From Malurus cyaneus samueli (Eukaryota; Chordata; Aves; Passeriformes; Maluridae): a stretch of 64,000 nucleotides of DNA. Where the stretch lies: positions 492,873 to 556,872 of the forward strand of contig VKON01000114.1 of assembly GCA_009741485.1 (NCBI GenBank), given 5' to 3'. Positions 1-9,992 of the stretch are shown here, piece by piece. The number at the start of each line of letters is the position of its first letter. Positions within the stretch are counted from its first letter, which is position 1. The translations under genes were made by a program, and so were the position numbers. Below the pieces are notes generated by a model that was given only the letters and a program-made list of their open reading frames with translations, was not told where the DNA came from and did no database searches.

Positions 1-3000
1 ACCAACCTGCTGCTGAAGAGGTTGACGGTGGGTGCTGGCACCTCGCCAGCTCCTTTAGGAAGGGGCGGGAGGTCCAAGGGCATGGGGTTTGTTCCCACGT
101 GGGACTGGGGTTCTCCAGAGTGGCTCTGATCCCTGACTCACATGGATTTGCCCCGCCAGAGACTGGAAGAGCAAGTGAGAACGTGGATGAAGGAGCTGGA
201 GGAGCTGGGGTGGCAAGGCACCCCTGGTGCTGGGGACATGCCAGATGCTACCAAGCAGGAGCAGATGCTCCGGCAGCGAGTTCTTGAGCTGCTGGAGCCG
301 CTGGAGAGGAAGAGGAAGGAGCTGGAGACAGCCAAGGCTATGTACCAGCTGGGACGGGATCTGGAGGATGAGACGGTGAGCATCCTCGCCGTGGCGGGGT
401 CTGGGGAGCCGGGGGCACCCGTGGGTGCCGCAGGGGGCTCAGTGGGCACTCCTTTCCCCAGCTGTGGGTGCAGGAGCGGCTTTCCCTGGCGAGGTCGACG
501 GATCACGGCACCGACCTCCCGAGCGTGCAGCGCCTGACCAAGAGGAGCGAGGTGAGCCCGTGTGCTGCAGCAGCACCCACCATGCCGGCTGGTCCCTCAG
601 GATCCAGCCCATGGGTGACGCTCCCCATGACTTCCCTCCTGCTGGCAGACACTGCAGAAGGAGCTGGCGGGCCATGCCCCCCGCCTGGGCGAGGTGCTGA
701 GCCGGGGGGAGGCGGCGGGGAGCAGCGAGGAGCCGGGCCCAGAGCTGGCGGCACAGGCACGGGAGCTGCAGGCGCTGTGGGAGACGCTGCAGGAGGAGGC
801 GGCCGCGCGGCAGCGGCGCCTGCGGGAGGCTGGAGAGGCCCAGCAGTACTACCTGGATGCCGACGAGGCTGAGGCCTGGGTCAGTGAGCAGGAGCTCTTC
901 ATGGGACCTGAGGAAAAGCCAAAGGTGAGGAGCGCTTCCAGGAGGTGCTGCATGTCTGGGGGCTCTGTGCCATGCTGGACGGTGCCACGCTGTGCTGGTG
1001 GACATTATCCATATGTGACACGCTGTGGTGTGCCCTGCTCTTACATGTCATCCCATGCCATTATGCACCATCCATCCCATTCCCTGGTCACTATTGCTCT
1101 CTGTGGCACCAGACGGAGCCAGGACATTCCTGTAGGGTGGGCGCTGCATTTAGACCCCGGTCCCTGTCCCCTCACTGTGCCAGGCGCTGATGGCACTGAT
1201 GTTTTCCATGCCACAGGACGAAGAGAGCTGCTTGATTATGCTGAAGAGACACATCCGGCAGCTGCGCTCCATCGAGGACTACGGACAAACCATCAAGGAA
1301 CTGGCAGGGAGGGCGCAGCAGCTGCTCTCTGACGGCCACCCCGAGGGGTAGGTGCCACCGCCACGTGTCCCCTGTCCCTCAGGGCGACCCCGTGCCCTCG
1401 GCACTGCACGGGTGGGGGGTTTGGCTGGAGCTCTGGCGGTGTCAGCTGCTCCAGCTAGGCAGGGAGGCGGTCGCAGAGGGATGTGGGGAGCACAAAGTGG
1501 GTCCTTCGCCCCCAAGCCCCCCCGGACGTCAACACGGGTGGGTTGGGGACGTCTTTTCTTGGGTGAGAACTGGGTGTCTGTGTGCCGGGGCCGCGCAGGG
1601 AGCAGATCATCCGGCTGCAGGGCCAAGTGGACAAGCATTACGCGGGGCTGAAGGAGGCGGCCGAGGAGCGCCGCCGGCGCCTGGAGAACATGTCCCACCT
1701 CTTCCAGCTGAAGCGGGAGGTGGAAGAGCTGGAGCAGTGGATTGCCGAGCGCGATGTGGTTGCCTCCTCCCCAGAGATGGGGCAGGACCTGGACCATGTC
1801 ATGGTGAGAGTGACGGGGTGGATGTGGCGGTGCCAGCGGGTGACTGGAGGGGGGTGATTTGACCCTCCCCTTCCCTCTGCACAGCTCCTGCGGGAGAAGT
1901 TTCGGGAGTTCGCGCGGGAGACGGGCAGTGTGGGGCAGGAGCGCGTGGACCGGGTGAACCTGACCATCGAGGACCTCATTGATGCGGGGCACAGCGAGGC
2001 GGCCACCATAGCCGAGTGGAAGGATGGGCTGAACGAGAGCTGGGCCGACCTCCTGGAGCTGATCGACACGCGCATGCAGCTCCTCGCCGCCTCCCACGAT
2101 CTCCACAAGTACTTCTACGACGGCTCAGAGCTGCTGGCCCTCATTGCCGCCCGGCGCCAGGAGCTGCCCCAGGATCTGGGCGAGGACGCCGGCACAGTGG
2201 AGGCTTTCCATCGCATGCACAGCGCCTTCGAGAGGGACCTCCAGCTGCTGGAGGCACAGGTGACCTCTGTCCTGGCGTGGATGCCAGCATTCAGCGTTCC
2301 CTGTGGTCTCGTGGAAGGTGGCCCCACCCATGGTGGGAGGTTGGGCTCGGATGTCTTTGAGTCCCTTGCAAACCGAGGCATTGCATGATTCTCCGTGCAG
2401 GTGCAGCAGTTTCGGGAGACGGCAGCGCGTCTGCAGACCGCCTATGCCGGGGAGAAGGCGGCCGGGATCCAGGAGCAGGAGCAGGAAGTGTCCCGAGCGC
2501 TGCAGGAGCTGCTGGAGGCGTGCAGCGGGCGCCGGGCACGGCTGGTGGACACGGCCGACAAGCACCGCTTCTTCAGCATGGCACGGGATCTGCTGTCCTG
2601 GATGGAGAGCACTGTCCGGCAGATCGAGACGCAGGAGAAACCCAGGTGCGGATGCGCCCGGCAGGCAGCCGGGATGGGACGTGACACCGGAGGCGCCGCT
2701 GACGCCAGCACCTCTGTGTCCACAGGGATGTCTCCTCGGTGGAGCTGCTGATGAAGTACCACCAGGGAATTAAGGCTGAGATGGACGCTCGGGGAAAGAA
2801 CTTCACCACCTGCATCGAGCTGGGCAAGAAGCTGCTGCAGCGCAAGCACCAGGACTCACCAGAGGTGAGGGAGTCGGGGATGGGGGGCACTGGGGGCGGT
2901 GCCACCTGTCAGGGCCACCCCCTGACAGCGTCCCCTTGCAGATCAAGGCGAAGCTGGTGGAGCTGGTGGACAAGAGGAAAGCCATGATGGAGACGTGGGA

Positions 3001-6000
3001 GCAGCGCTGGGAGCGGCTGCGGCTGTGTGAGTGCGCCGGGGGTGATGGGGAGGAGCACGGCGGGGCCGGGGGTGGTGGGGCTGGTGGTCCAGGGGCTGAG
3101 CACCACCCGTCCCTCCCCCAGTGCTGGAGGTGTGCCAGTTCTCCCGCGATGCCTCGATGGCTGAGTCGTGGCTCATGGCTCAGGAGCCCTACCTGGCCAG
3201 CAGCGACTACGGGCAGACAGTGGACGCGGTGGAGAAGCTGCTGAAGCGGCACGAGGCTTTCGAGAAGTCCTCGGCCACCTGGGAGGAGCGCATCGCCGCC
3301 CTCAGGAAGCTGACAACGGTGAGGAAGGCTTGGGATGAGGCCTCTGCCTGCCCTGCCTCAGTCTCCCCCCGCCCTTTAATACTTTCACCCATTTTCTGAC
3401 AGCTGGAGCTCCTGGGCAGGCGGTCCTTGCATGAGGGGCTGGTGCGGGACGGGATGACGCGCTCCGAGGCTCCCGACTACTGCCTGGATCTGGATGGGGA
3501 GCTGGAGGCCAGGTAAGGGATGTCACCAACTATTCCATGTGACCAGGGACACCGTTTCCACATCTCTCTTGTCAAACCATGAAGGATGTTTTACAGCATT
3601 AAGGGGCTTTTTAGCAATTTGCCTTTTCCAAGCAGTAAATTGATGCTGATGAAGAGGATGATGAAGCCTCACCCTGAGAGGGCTTTCATCTGTTGGGGGG
3701 ACAGGAGAGCAGCAGCCAGCCCCAGCCCTGTGGGGTCACATCTGGGATGGGGTTGCCAACCAGCTGTCTCCCTGTGCAGGTCCGAGGAGGAGGAGGAAGA
3801 AGAGGAGGAGAAGAGGAAGGATGTGAGCACACAGGACACTTCACTGCCCACCACAGATGGACCAGAGCCGGTCAGTTCTTGAGTTTAGCTTTTACCTTCC
3901 CCGATGGCCAGAAAGGTGTCCCTGCATGTCCCTCAGCTCCTGGCACCCTCGTGATCGTGACCACATCGTGTTGACAGATCCCCGCGTTCCCAACCCTCAC
4001 CTTGTCCTTACCTTGAGTTGAATAAATGCTGAATTACCCCAAAAAGGCCGGGCGGGCAGAGGGGTGCTGAGGTCCCCTTTGCCCTGACTCCTGGGGTGAC
4101 ATGGGGGGTGACTTGGGGATGAGACGTGTGTCTGGGATCAGTGCAGCAGGCAGAGCTGGAGTGTCTGCTCTGGGGCCACTGTGTCACCCCAAGGAACATC
4201 ATTGCTGCATGGAACATCGGCACTCTGCAGGGTATTGCCACCCTGTGGGACATCATCACCAGCAGCGTGCAGGACATCGCCACCCTGCAGGGTATTGTCA
4301 CCCTGTGGAGCATCATCACCCAAGAGACGCTGTCACACCATTGTCACCCCATGGGGCGCTGTCACCCTCTGGGGCATCATCACCCTGTGGGACATTGCCA
4401 CTCTGCAAGGCATCAGCACCCTATGGGGCATCGTTACCCCCTCAGCACTGTCACCTTGCAAGGCATCGTCACCCACAGGGCATTGTCACCCTGCGTGCCA
4501 GCTGCACTGTGCTTGCTGCCAGCTCTCTGCTGTCCCCTGCGCAGGGATATGATGGCTTTGCCTGCTTGGGGACAGGAACTCCTTCTGCCTCTTCTGCTTG
4601 CTTGGGGGCAGGAACCCCTTCTACCTCTTCTGCCTGCTTGGGGACACAGGCGGCTCCTGGCTCCTCTGGGACCAGATCACTGCCCCCTGCTCTGGGGACA
4701 GGATCCTTGAGTGCCTACACAGGAACAAGCTCATTTGTGCCTGACAAGGGATGGGGGGATCTTCTGGCTGCTCAGGAACAGGATCCTCTGCCTGCTTGGG
4801 GACATGGCCACTTTGATCAGCTTGGGGACAGGAGCCCTCTCTGCTGACTGCCAGCCTGCTCGGGGACATGGGCATCCTCTGGATCCTTGGGGACAGGAAT
4901 CTCTTCTTCCTCTTCTGCCTCTTCTCGGGGACATGGGCATCTCCTGGCTCCTTGGGGACAAGATCATTTCTGCCAGCACAGGGACATGGGCATCTTCTGG
5001 CTACTCAGGGACAGGATCCTCTCTGCCTGCTTGGGGACACAGCTGCTTTCAACTGCTTGGGAACAGGAGCTCTCTCTGCTTCCTGCCAGCCTGCTCAGGA
5101 GCATGGGCATCCTCTGGAATCTCAGGGACCAGATCACTTTCCCCTGCCTGGGGACAGGATCCTTGTCAACCTACTTGGGGACAAGATAATTTCTGCTGGC
5201 TCGGGGACATGGGCATCTCGTCGGGCACAGGGTTTTGCTCTGCGTTCTTGGGAACACGGGAATCTTGTGGCACATTGAGGACAGGGTCCTCTCTACCTGC
5301 CTGGCAACACAGATACTTTCCCCTGCTTGGGAACAGGAGTCCCCTCTACCTGGGACATCTCCTGCGTCCGTGGGGACAGGATCGTCTTCTCCTCCCTGGG
5401 GACAAGACCCCTGACTACACATCTGGGGACAAGATCATTCCTGCCTGCTCGGGGACAGGGGCATCTCCTGCCTGCCTGGGGACAGAGCCCCTCCTGTGGC
5501 ACCCAGCTGGATGGGCATCCCCTTCACCGGGCACCACGGCTCCTGCCTGAACCTCCCACTGTCCCCAAGTCCCCAGGGCTGGCAACGACACTGAAGTGGC
5601 TACCAGGACTACTGATGTAGCTTGGTTCAACCTCATCACCCTGAATCTGGGGAGGCACTGGCACCAAGACCAGGGTGTGCCAGGGCTGGACCATGTCCCA
5701 GCCACTCACTGAGGTTCTCCCAGTAGCCACCAGTTCTTGGGTACTGGAGCTGGTGGCTTTGCTGGCACTGTGCTGAGGGTCCCAGCTGATTGCTGGGGTC
5801 TTCCCTGTACACACCAGTTCCCACATACTGGAGCTGGTGGGGTCACTGGCACCGGGATCTGGGCATCCTAGGCGTGAACCATGTCCCAGCCCCTCATTGG
5901 GGCCCTCCCAGTAGCCACCAGTTCCTGCATACTGGATGTGGCAGGGTCACTGGCACTGCGTGGAGGGTCCCAGGGCTGGACTCACTGTGGGATCACGTCT

Positions 6001-7497
6001 GGGATGAGCGGTCATCCCAGCCATCCCCATCATCTCATGTAACTCATGGGGTTATTGGCACCCAGCCACTCACTGGGGTCCTCCCCGTAGCCACCAGTTC
6101 CCATGCACCGGAGCTGGTGAGGCCACTGGTACCGAGACCGGGGGGTGACCCATCCCCAGGCCACCAGCCTGAGGCGCATGATCCACTGGTGACAGCAACC
6201 CGTGTGCCACCATGGGAGGGGACGACACTCCACCGCGCGCGCATCGGTGGCGGCGGGTGGGCGACACCGCGGCGTAACCGCGCCGTTGCCTCACAACAGC
6301 TGGCACCGAGAACGGGTGACGAGGAGCCGGTGTCACCAACCCCACGGCCACCGCGGGAGGAGCCGGAGGAGCCAGCCACGCTGCCTGCCCGCGTCAGCAG
6401 CGTTCAGCTGGAGGGCTACCTCGGCCGCAAGCACGACCTGGAGGCGGCCACCAAGCGTGCGTCCAACCGGTAGGCACAGTGGTGGCAGTGAGATGCCCGG
6501 AGGGGCGGTGGCACCGTGGTATCCCCGGGGTGACACGGTGCTGGCGCAGGTCGTGGAGCACACGGTACTGCGTTCTGCGGGGAGGCCAGCTCGCCTTCTT
6601 CAAGGACGCCAAGAGCCGCGCGCTGGGGCTGCCGTGCCAGGGCGAGGAGCCCCTGGGGCTGTGGGACGCCCGCTGTGAGGTGCCTGCGGGCTACAAGAAG
6701 AAGAAACACGTCTTCAAGCTCAGGTGAGGGCGCGGTGCCGCCAGGGGTGGCACGGTGGGCATGCGTGGCACTGGTGTCTGTGCTCTGTCCCCAGGCTCAG
6801 CAACGGCAGTGAGTGGCTGTTCCATGGCAAGGATGAGGTGAGGGGTGGCCTGGGGGACACGGGGCTGGGGACATGGTGGTGGTCAGCAGTGCCCAGGGGA
6901 ATGGCATGGGGTGGCCAGTGGTGCCCAGGGGACACAGGAGTGGTTGGAGAGGTCTAGAGTTACACAGGTCGAACTGGTTGTTCCCAGGGGGACACCAGTG
7001 GTGTCCAGGGGTACACGAGGTGGCTGGATGTCCAGGGAATGTGGTGGTGGCCAGCAGTGACCACGGGGACATAGGGGGGTAGTAGCAGTGCCCAGGGGAC
7101 ACAGGGATGGCCAGGGAACGTGGTCAGCAGTGGCTAGCAGTGTCCAGAGGGACAAGGGATGGCCAGTGGTGCCATGAGGACGTGGTGGGGAGGTGGCACA
7201 GCTTGGGATGTGGGTGGCCAGGGAAGACCTGGAGCAACTGGCATCACCCAGGGGGCCCTGGGGGTGGCCGGGACGCTGCTGGGGGGCGAGGGACATCCCC
7301 CTTGACCCCCCACCTGCCATGCCCACAGGATGAGCTGCAGGCCTGGCTGCAGGGGCTGAGCGCAGCCATCAACGAGTGTCGGGGCAGCTGCGGGAAAGCG
7401 CAGAGCCTCCCCCTGCCCATACCCCGCCCTCCCGAAGCCCCCCTGCCCCGCAAGGGACCAGGGAAAACGCTTCAGCTTTCTTCCAAAAAAGAAATAA
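1..7497 (+). CDS. SPTB: SPTB, beta-I spectrin (3' part; gene enters from the left edge)
   Basis: Beta-I spectrin pairs with alpha-spectrin and cross-links actin under the plasma membrane of red cells and muscle. Exons read with intact phases: 1-27 (partial), 160-375, 462-551, 649-924, 1217-1347, 1599-1803, 1885-2259, 2401-2645, 2726-2864, 2942-3026, 3122-3318, 3403-3512, 3780-3870, 6300-6469, 6550-6723, 6795-6837, 7329-7497. The first twelve encode triple-helical spectrin repeats, for example [18 protein letters not shown] and [18 protein letters not shown], which resemble the erythroid paralogue more than SPTBN1, SPTBN2 or SPTBN4. An acidic linker and a PH domain follow. The tail containing KAQSLPLP, and [10 protein letters not shown] in a shifted frame, matches the muscle-type (sigma-2) C-terminus as I recall it. 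The last exon needs a one-base correction near 7,456. The N-terminal actin-binding part lies outside the window. Paralogue assignment is from remembered sequence and from the PLEKHG3 neighbour. Confidence 0.9.
3780..4026 (+). CDS. SPTB: SPTB alternative read-through terminal exon (PH-less short isoform)
   Basis: The exon 3780-3870 encodes an acidic linker (a run of nine glutamates, then KRKDVSTQ). It ends at a weak donor, GTCAGT. If the donor is ignored the frame adds V-S-S and stops at 3880-3882, and a canonical AATAAA follows at 4021-4026. In mammals erythroid beta-I spectrin (sigma-1) ends by such a read-through, while the muscle form splices on to the PH exons. The arrangement here therefore gives a plausible short isoform without the PH domain. 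Isoform existence is inferred; the stop and the poly(A) signal are directly visible. Confidence 0.65.
4021..4026 (+). terminator. SPTB: Poly(A) signal of the short SPTB isoform
   Basis: AATAAA lying 139 bases after the read-through stop at 3880-3882 and inside the intron that separates the acidic linker exon from the PH exons. Its position supports an alternative transcript end. Confidence 0.6.
4196..4510 (+). repeat. Minisatellite in SPTB intron, array A
   Basis: Degenerate tandem units built on 'TTGCCACCCTGTGGGGCATC' and 'ATCACC' recur every ~25-45 bases. The array is open in several frames on both strands, but nothing suggests it is coding. Confidence 0.75.
4550..5500 (+). repeat. Minisatellite in SPTB intron, array B (GGGGACAGGA units)
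   Basis: About 950 bases of imperfect units centred on 'TGCTTGGGGACAGGA', each followed by a variable C/T-rich segment, with a spacing of roughly 40-50 bases. It is distinct from arrays A and C, which flank it in the same intron. Confidence 0.8.
5660..6130 (+). repeat. Minisatellite in SPTB intron, array C (~90-base unit)
   Basis: Units containing 'GTAGCCACCAGTTC', 'TACTGGAGCTGGTGG' and 'TCACTGGCACCG' recur roughly every 90-100 bases, for example around 5722, 5810, 5911 and 6086. The rightmost units are also present in the duplicated copy after 12,650. Confidence 0.75.
6300..7497 (+). CDS. SPTB: SPTB PH-domain exons and C-terminal tail
   Basis: Four exons (6300-6469, 6550-6723, 6795-6837, 7329-7497) encode a proline/glutamate-rich linker and a pleckstrin-homology domain: [62 protein letters not shown] and [15 protein letters not shown]. 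The PH domain of long beta-spectrins binds phosphoinositides at the membrane. After KAQSLPLP the reading frame that continues from the splice phase gives no conserved tail. One base later, [10 protein letters not shown] and a TAA at 7495-7497 appear, the usual beta-spectrin ending. The extra base is probably one G of the run at 7454-7456. Confidence 0.88.
6838..7328 (+). repeat. SPTB last intron, degenerate tandem repeat
   Basis: The intron before the final SPTB exon is built of short, variable units containing 'CAGTGCCCAGGGGACAC' and 'GTGGTGGTCAGCAGTG'. No exon or other signal is seen inside it. Confidence 0.6.
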
Positions 7498-7702
7498 CCC
7501 CCCTGGATGTCGGGGAGGGAAACGACACCCCATGTCAATGCCAGCGGGGCCACGTGTGTGGAAGGACACGCGTGTGTGGTGCCCGTACAGGTGCCACCTG
7601 GTCTAGAGGGGCACGTGGAGGGGTCACGCGTGGGTGGGAGCTCCCGAGCTGGGTGGGGCCCCCGCACCCCCCCCCGCCACAGCACACCGTCCGTGTGCGC
7701 AG

Positions 7703-7734
<32 letters not shown>

Positions 7735-8230
7735 GTTATTTATATATATACATACATTTACACGCTTCAGGCACGCCCCTGCGTGGTGGCAGCCACAGGT
7801 GCCCCCCCAGGGCGTGTGCCACCCATGCCCACAGTGTCCCTGCACGCACACGTCCGCACACGTGTGTCCCCGCATGCAGGTGCACCCCCGGCCCCCCTCC
7901 GCACGCACGGCACAGGTGTGCGCCCCACAGGTGTGCATGGACCCCACAGCACCCGCACGGGGGGCGCGTGGGTGCCCCCCAAAGCCATAACCCTCCACGC
8001 AGCACGTGGGTGCAGAGGGGGGACCCCCTGGCCCCCATGGGCACCAACCAAAGAGCATCGGCCCACGGGGGCCCCTCTCCGGCACCCCCTACCCCGCGCC
8101 CCCCCCAGCCGGAGTGGGGGGCCCCCTGCACCCCGCAGCCGGGCTGAGACACCCTGGAGGGGGGCGAGCAACCAGAGAGGAACTTTGGGTTCAGTTTGGG
8201 TTTTTTTTCTAATAAAGATGTGAAAGCGAG
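7498..8230 (+). other. SPTB: SPTB 3' UTR with (TA)n tract
   Basis: GC-rich 3' UTR following the corrected stop. It contains a TA dinucleotide run at about 7705-7729 flanked by further AT-rich sequence to about 7765, which stands out in a region otherwise rich in C and G. The same block, with different TA lengths and many indels, recurs at about 14,690-15,400. Confidence 0.7.
8211..8216 (+). terminator. SPTB: SPTB poly(A) signal
   Basis: Canonical AATAAA preceded by a T8 run. It is the only such hexamer between the SPTB stop and the convergent PLEKHG3 stop, so it most likely ends the long SPTB transcript. Its counterpart in the duplicated copy is at 15,386-15,391. Confidence 0.75.
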
Positions 8231-8646
8231 TGGGGTGCGGTGCTGGGTGCCTGGGGGAATCTGGTCCTTGTAGTGGGCAGTCCTTGGGGTGCCCCTGGTC
8301 CTGTGGGCAGAGAGAATAGAGGGTGTCCCTTGTCCAGAGCAGGGCGGGAGTCCCTAGGGTGCCCTTCTGCAGGGTGGGCTGGGCGAGTCCATGGGGTAGG
8401 GGTGCCCCTTCTTCCAGGTAGATTGGGGGTTCGTGGGGTGCCCCTTCTCCTGGGCAGATTGGAGGTCCCCACAGTGCTCCTTCTTCCAAACAGCCTGGGG
8501 GGCGTGGCACGCCCCTTCTTCCAGGTAAGTCGAAGGTCTGTGCGCTGCCCCCTCTCCGAGGCAGGGTGAGAGTCCGGGGGTGCTCCTTTTCCTGAGGGTC
8601 CGTGGGGTGCTCCTTCCCGTGCTGGTGCACGGACACGCTGCCGCCC
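8217..8646. repeat. SPTB/PLEKHG3 convergent intergenic spacer with ~45-base tandem units
   Basis: The 430 bases between the SPTB poly(A) signal and the PLEKHG3 stop codon consist largely of units containing 'GGGGTGCCCCTTCTTCCAGG' and 'AGATTGGGGGTTC'. It must also hold the PLEKHG3 3' UTR, but no antisense AATAAA is seen, so the PLEKHG3 transcript may end with a variant signal or overlap SPTB. Confidence 0.6.
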
Positions 8647-9992
8647 CTAGCTGGCAGCGTCGAGGCTCTGAAACTTCTGCCGCAGGTCCCTGACGAGGCC
8701 GTGGCGCGGCGGCTCGGGGCTACCGGGGGGCTCCGGGCAGCGCCGACGGTACTCCTCGGACGCCTGGTAGGCTTTGCAGCGCTCCACCACGGCCTTCAGG
8801 CAGATCTTCTCCCGCGTGGTGGGCGAGCGGATCTGCACGTAGGCGGGGGGCTCCGGCAGCCGCTCCAGCACCAGCACCCGCTGCCCGGGGCCCAGGGGAG
8901 CCTCGGCGGCCACCCACAGCGCCCCTCGCTGCCGTGCCGCGCCGGCGCCGGGCTCGGCGTGTCGGAGCCCCCGTTGGCCTCGCGCTGCGGCTCCGGCCGC
9001 CGCCGCCGCGCTCCTTCGCGGCCGGACGCCCGCCGCGGCCGGACCCTCGGGCGCGAGCGCTGCGGCTCACCGGCGGCGGCCGTGGGACCGAAACGGGCGC
9101 GGAGCTCCCGCACGTCGGGCCAGGCGAACGGCTGGCGCCCACGGGCTCGAGGGCTGCGAGAGGCCCGCGGGACGGGGACCGCCGCCATCCCCGTCCCGCG
9201 GCGCGGCCGGCGAAGGGACGGGATGGGAGTCCCCATCCTCCTGGCGGCGGCAGAGGGGGGCGGCGGGTGCCGGCGCGGCGGCTCTTGATGCGGAGGCTGT
9301 ACTGCCGCGCCAGCTGGTACACCTTGGTGCCCAGCGGAGGGGTGTCAGCAGCAGCTGCGGGGCGGTCCCGGGCCGACGCCGCGGCACCCGCGTCGTCCTC
9401 CTCCAGGATGAGCAGCGGCTCGGGGGGCTGCGCCCCGTTCTCCGGCAGCACGGCTCCAGTGCTCGGGCGGGCGGGCGGCTCGGGCTCGGCGGGCCGCGGG
9501 AGCCCGTTGAGGCGGCACACGGAGCTCCGCACCAGCCCTTTGGGGATGAAGGAGAGGCTCTCGCGGCGGCGCACCCCAAAACCGGCGTCGTGGTGCTCGG
9601 CGTGGCCGTAGTAGTTCTTGATCTTGTCGAGGAGCAGGCGGTCGCGGTTGGAGAGCAGCGATTCCCGGCGGGCTCTGGCAAAGGGCTCGGGCGAGGGGAC
9701 GGTGCTGCGGGACCCGCCGGGCTCCCCGGGTTCCAGCGGGGGGCCCCCGTCCAGGCTGAGGGTGCTGCCGCCGTGGCTGGGGGCGCGTCCCAGGGGCCCC
9801 TCCAGCGCCAGGCTGCTCCTTCGGGACAAGCTGCTGCCGCCACCGAAGCGCTCAGCGATGATGCTGGCCTGGTCCAGCACAGACAGTGGCAGGATGCTGG
9901 CGGCTTCTTCCTCCTCCTCCTCCTCCTCCTCCTCCTCCTCGCTGCTCAGCACCTGCAAATCCTCCGCAGCGCGCTCTGGTTCCCTGTCCCCA
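8647..9992 (-). CDS. PLEKHG3: PLEKHG3 last coding exon, with apparent frameshifts
   Basis: The exon opens at an acceptor just after 9993 and reads [16 protein letters not shown], a long glutamate run, [32 protein letters not shown] and [16 protein letters not shown] in one frame. Conserved PLEKHG3 segments then continue in other frames: [14 protein letters not shown] around 9115-9150, and [19 protein letters not shown] through [15 protein letters not shown] to the TAG at 8649-8647. Two frame changes, near 9,240 and near 8,900-8,930, are therefore needed. Introns are less likely because no good donor/acceptor pair is visible and the region is extremely GC-rich. The duplicated copy at 15.8-17.2 kb has yet other indels, so neither copy can be trusted for frame. 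Confidence 0.8.

Noticed and set aside
4101..5550. Long open frames on both strands in the SPTB intron
   Set aside because: They are translations of tandem repeats without stops, open on both strands, with no family resemblance and no splice context.
1..7497. SPTBN4 or SPTBN2 as the identity of the spectrin
   Set aside because: The C-terminal motifs ([23 protein letters not shown]) and late repeats fit beta-I as remembered, and the PLEKHG3 neighbour fits SPTB. SPTBN4 ends differently and has an ERQES-rich insert not seen here.
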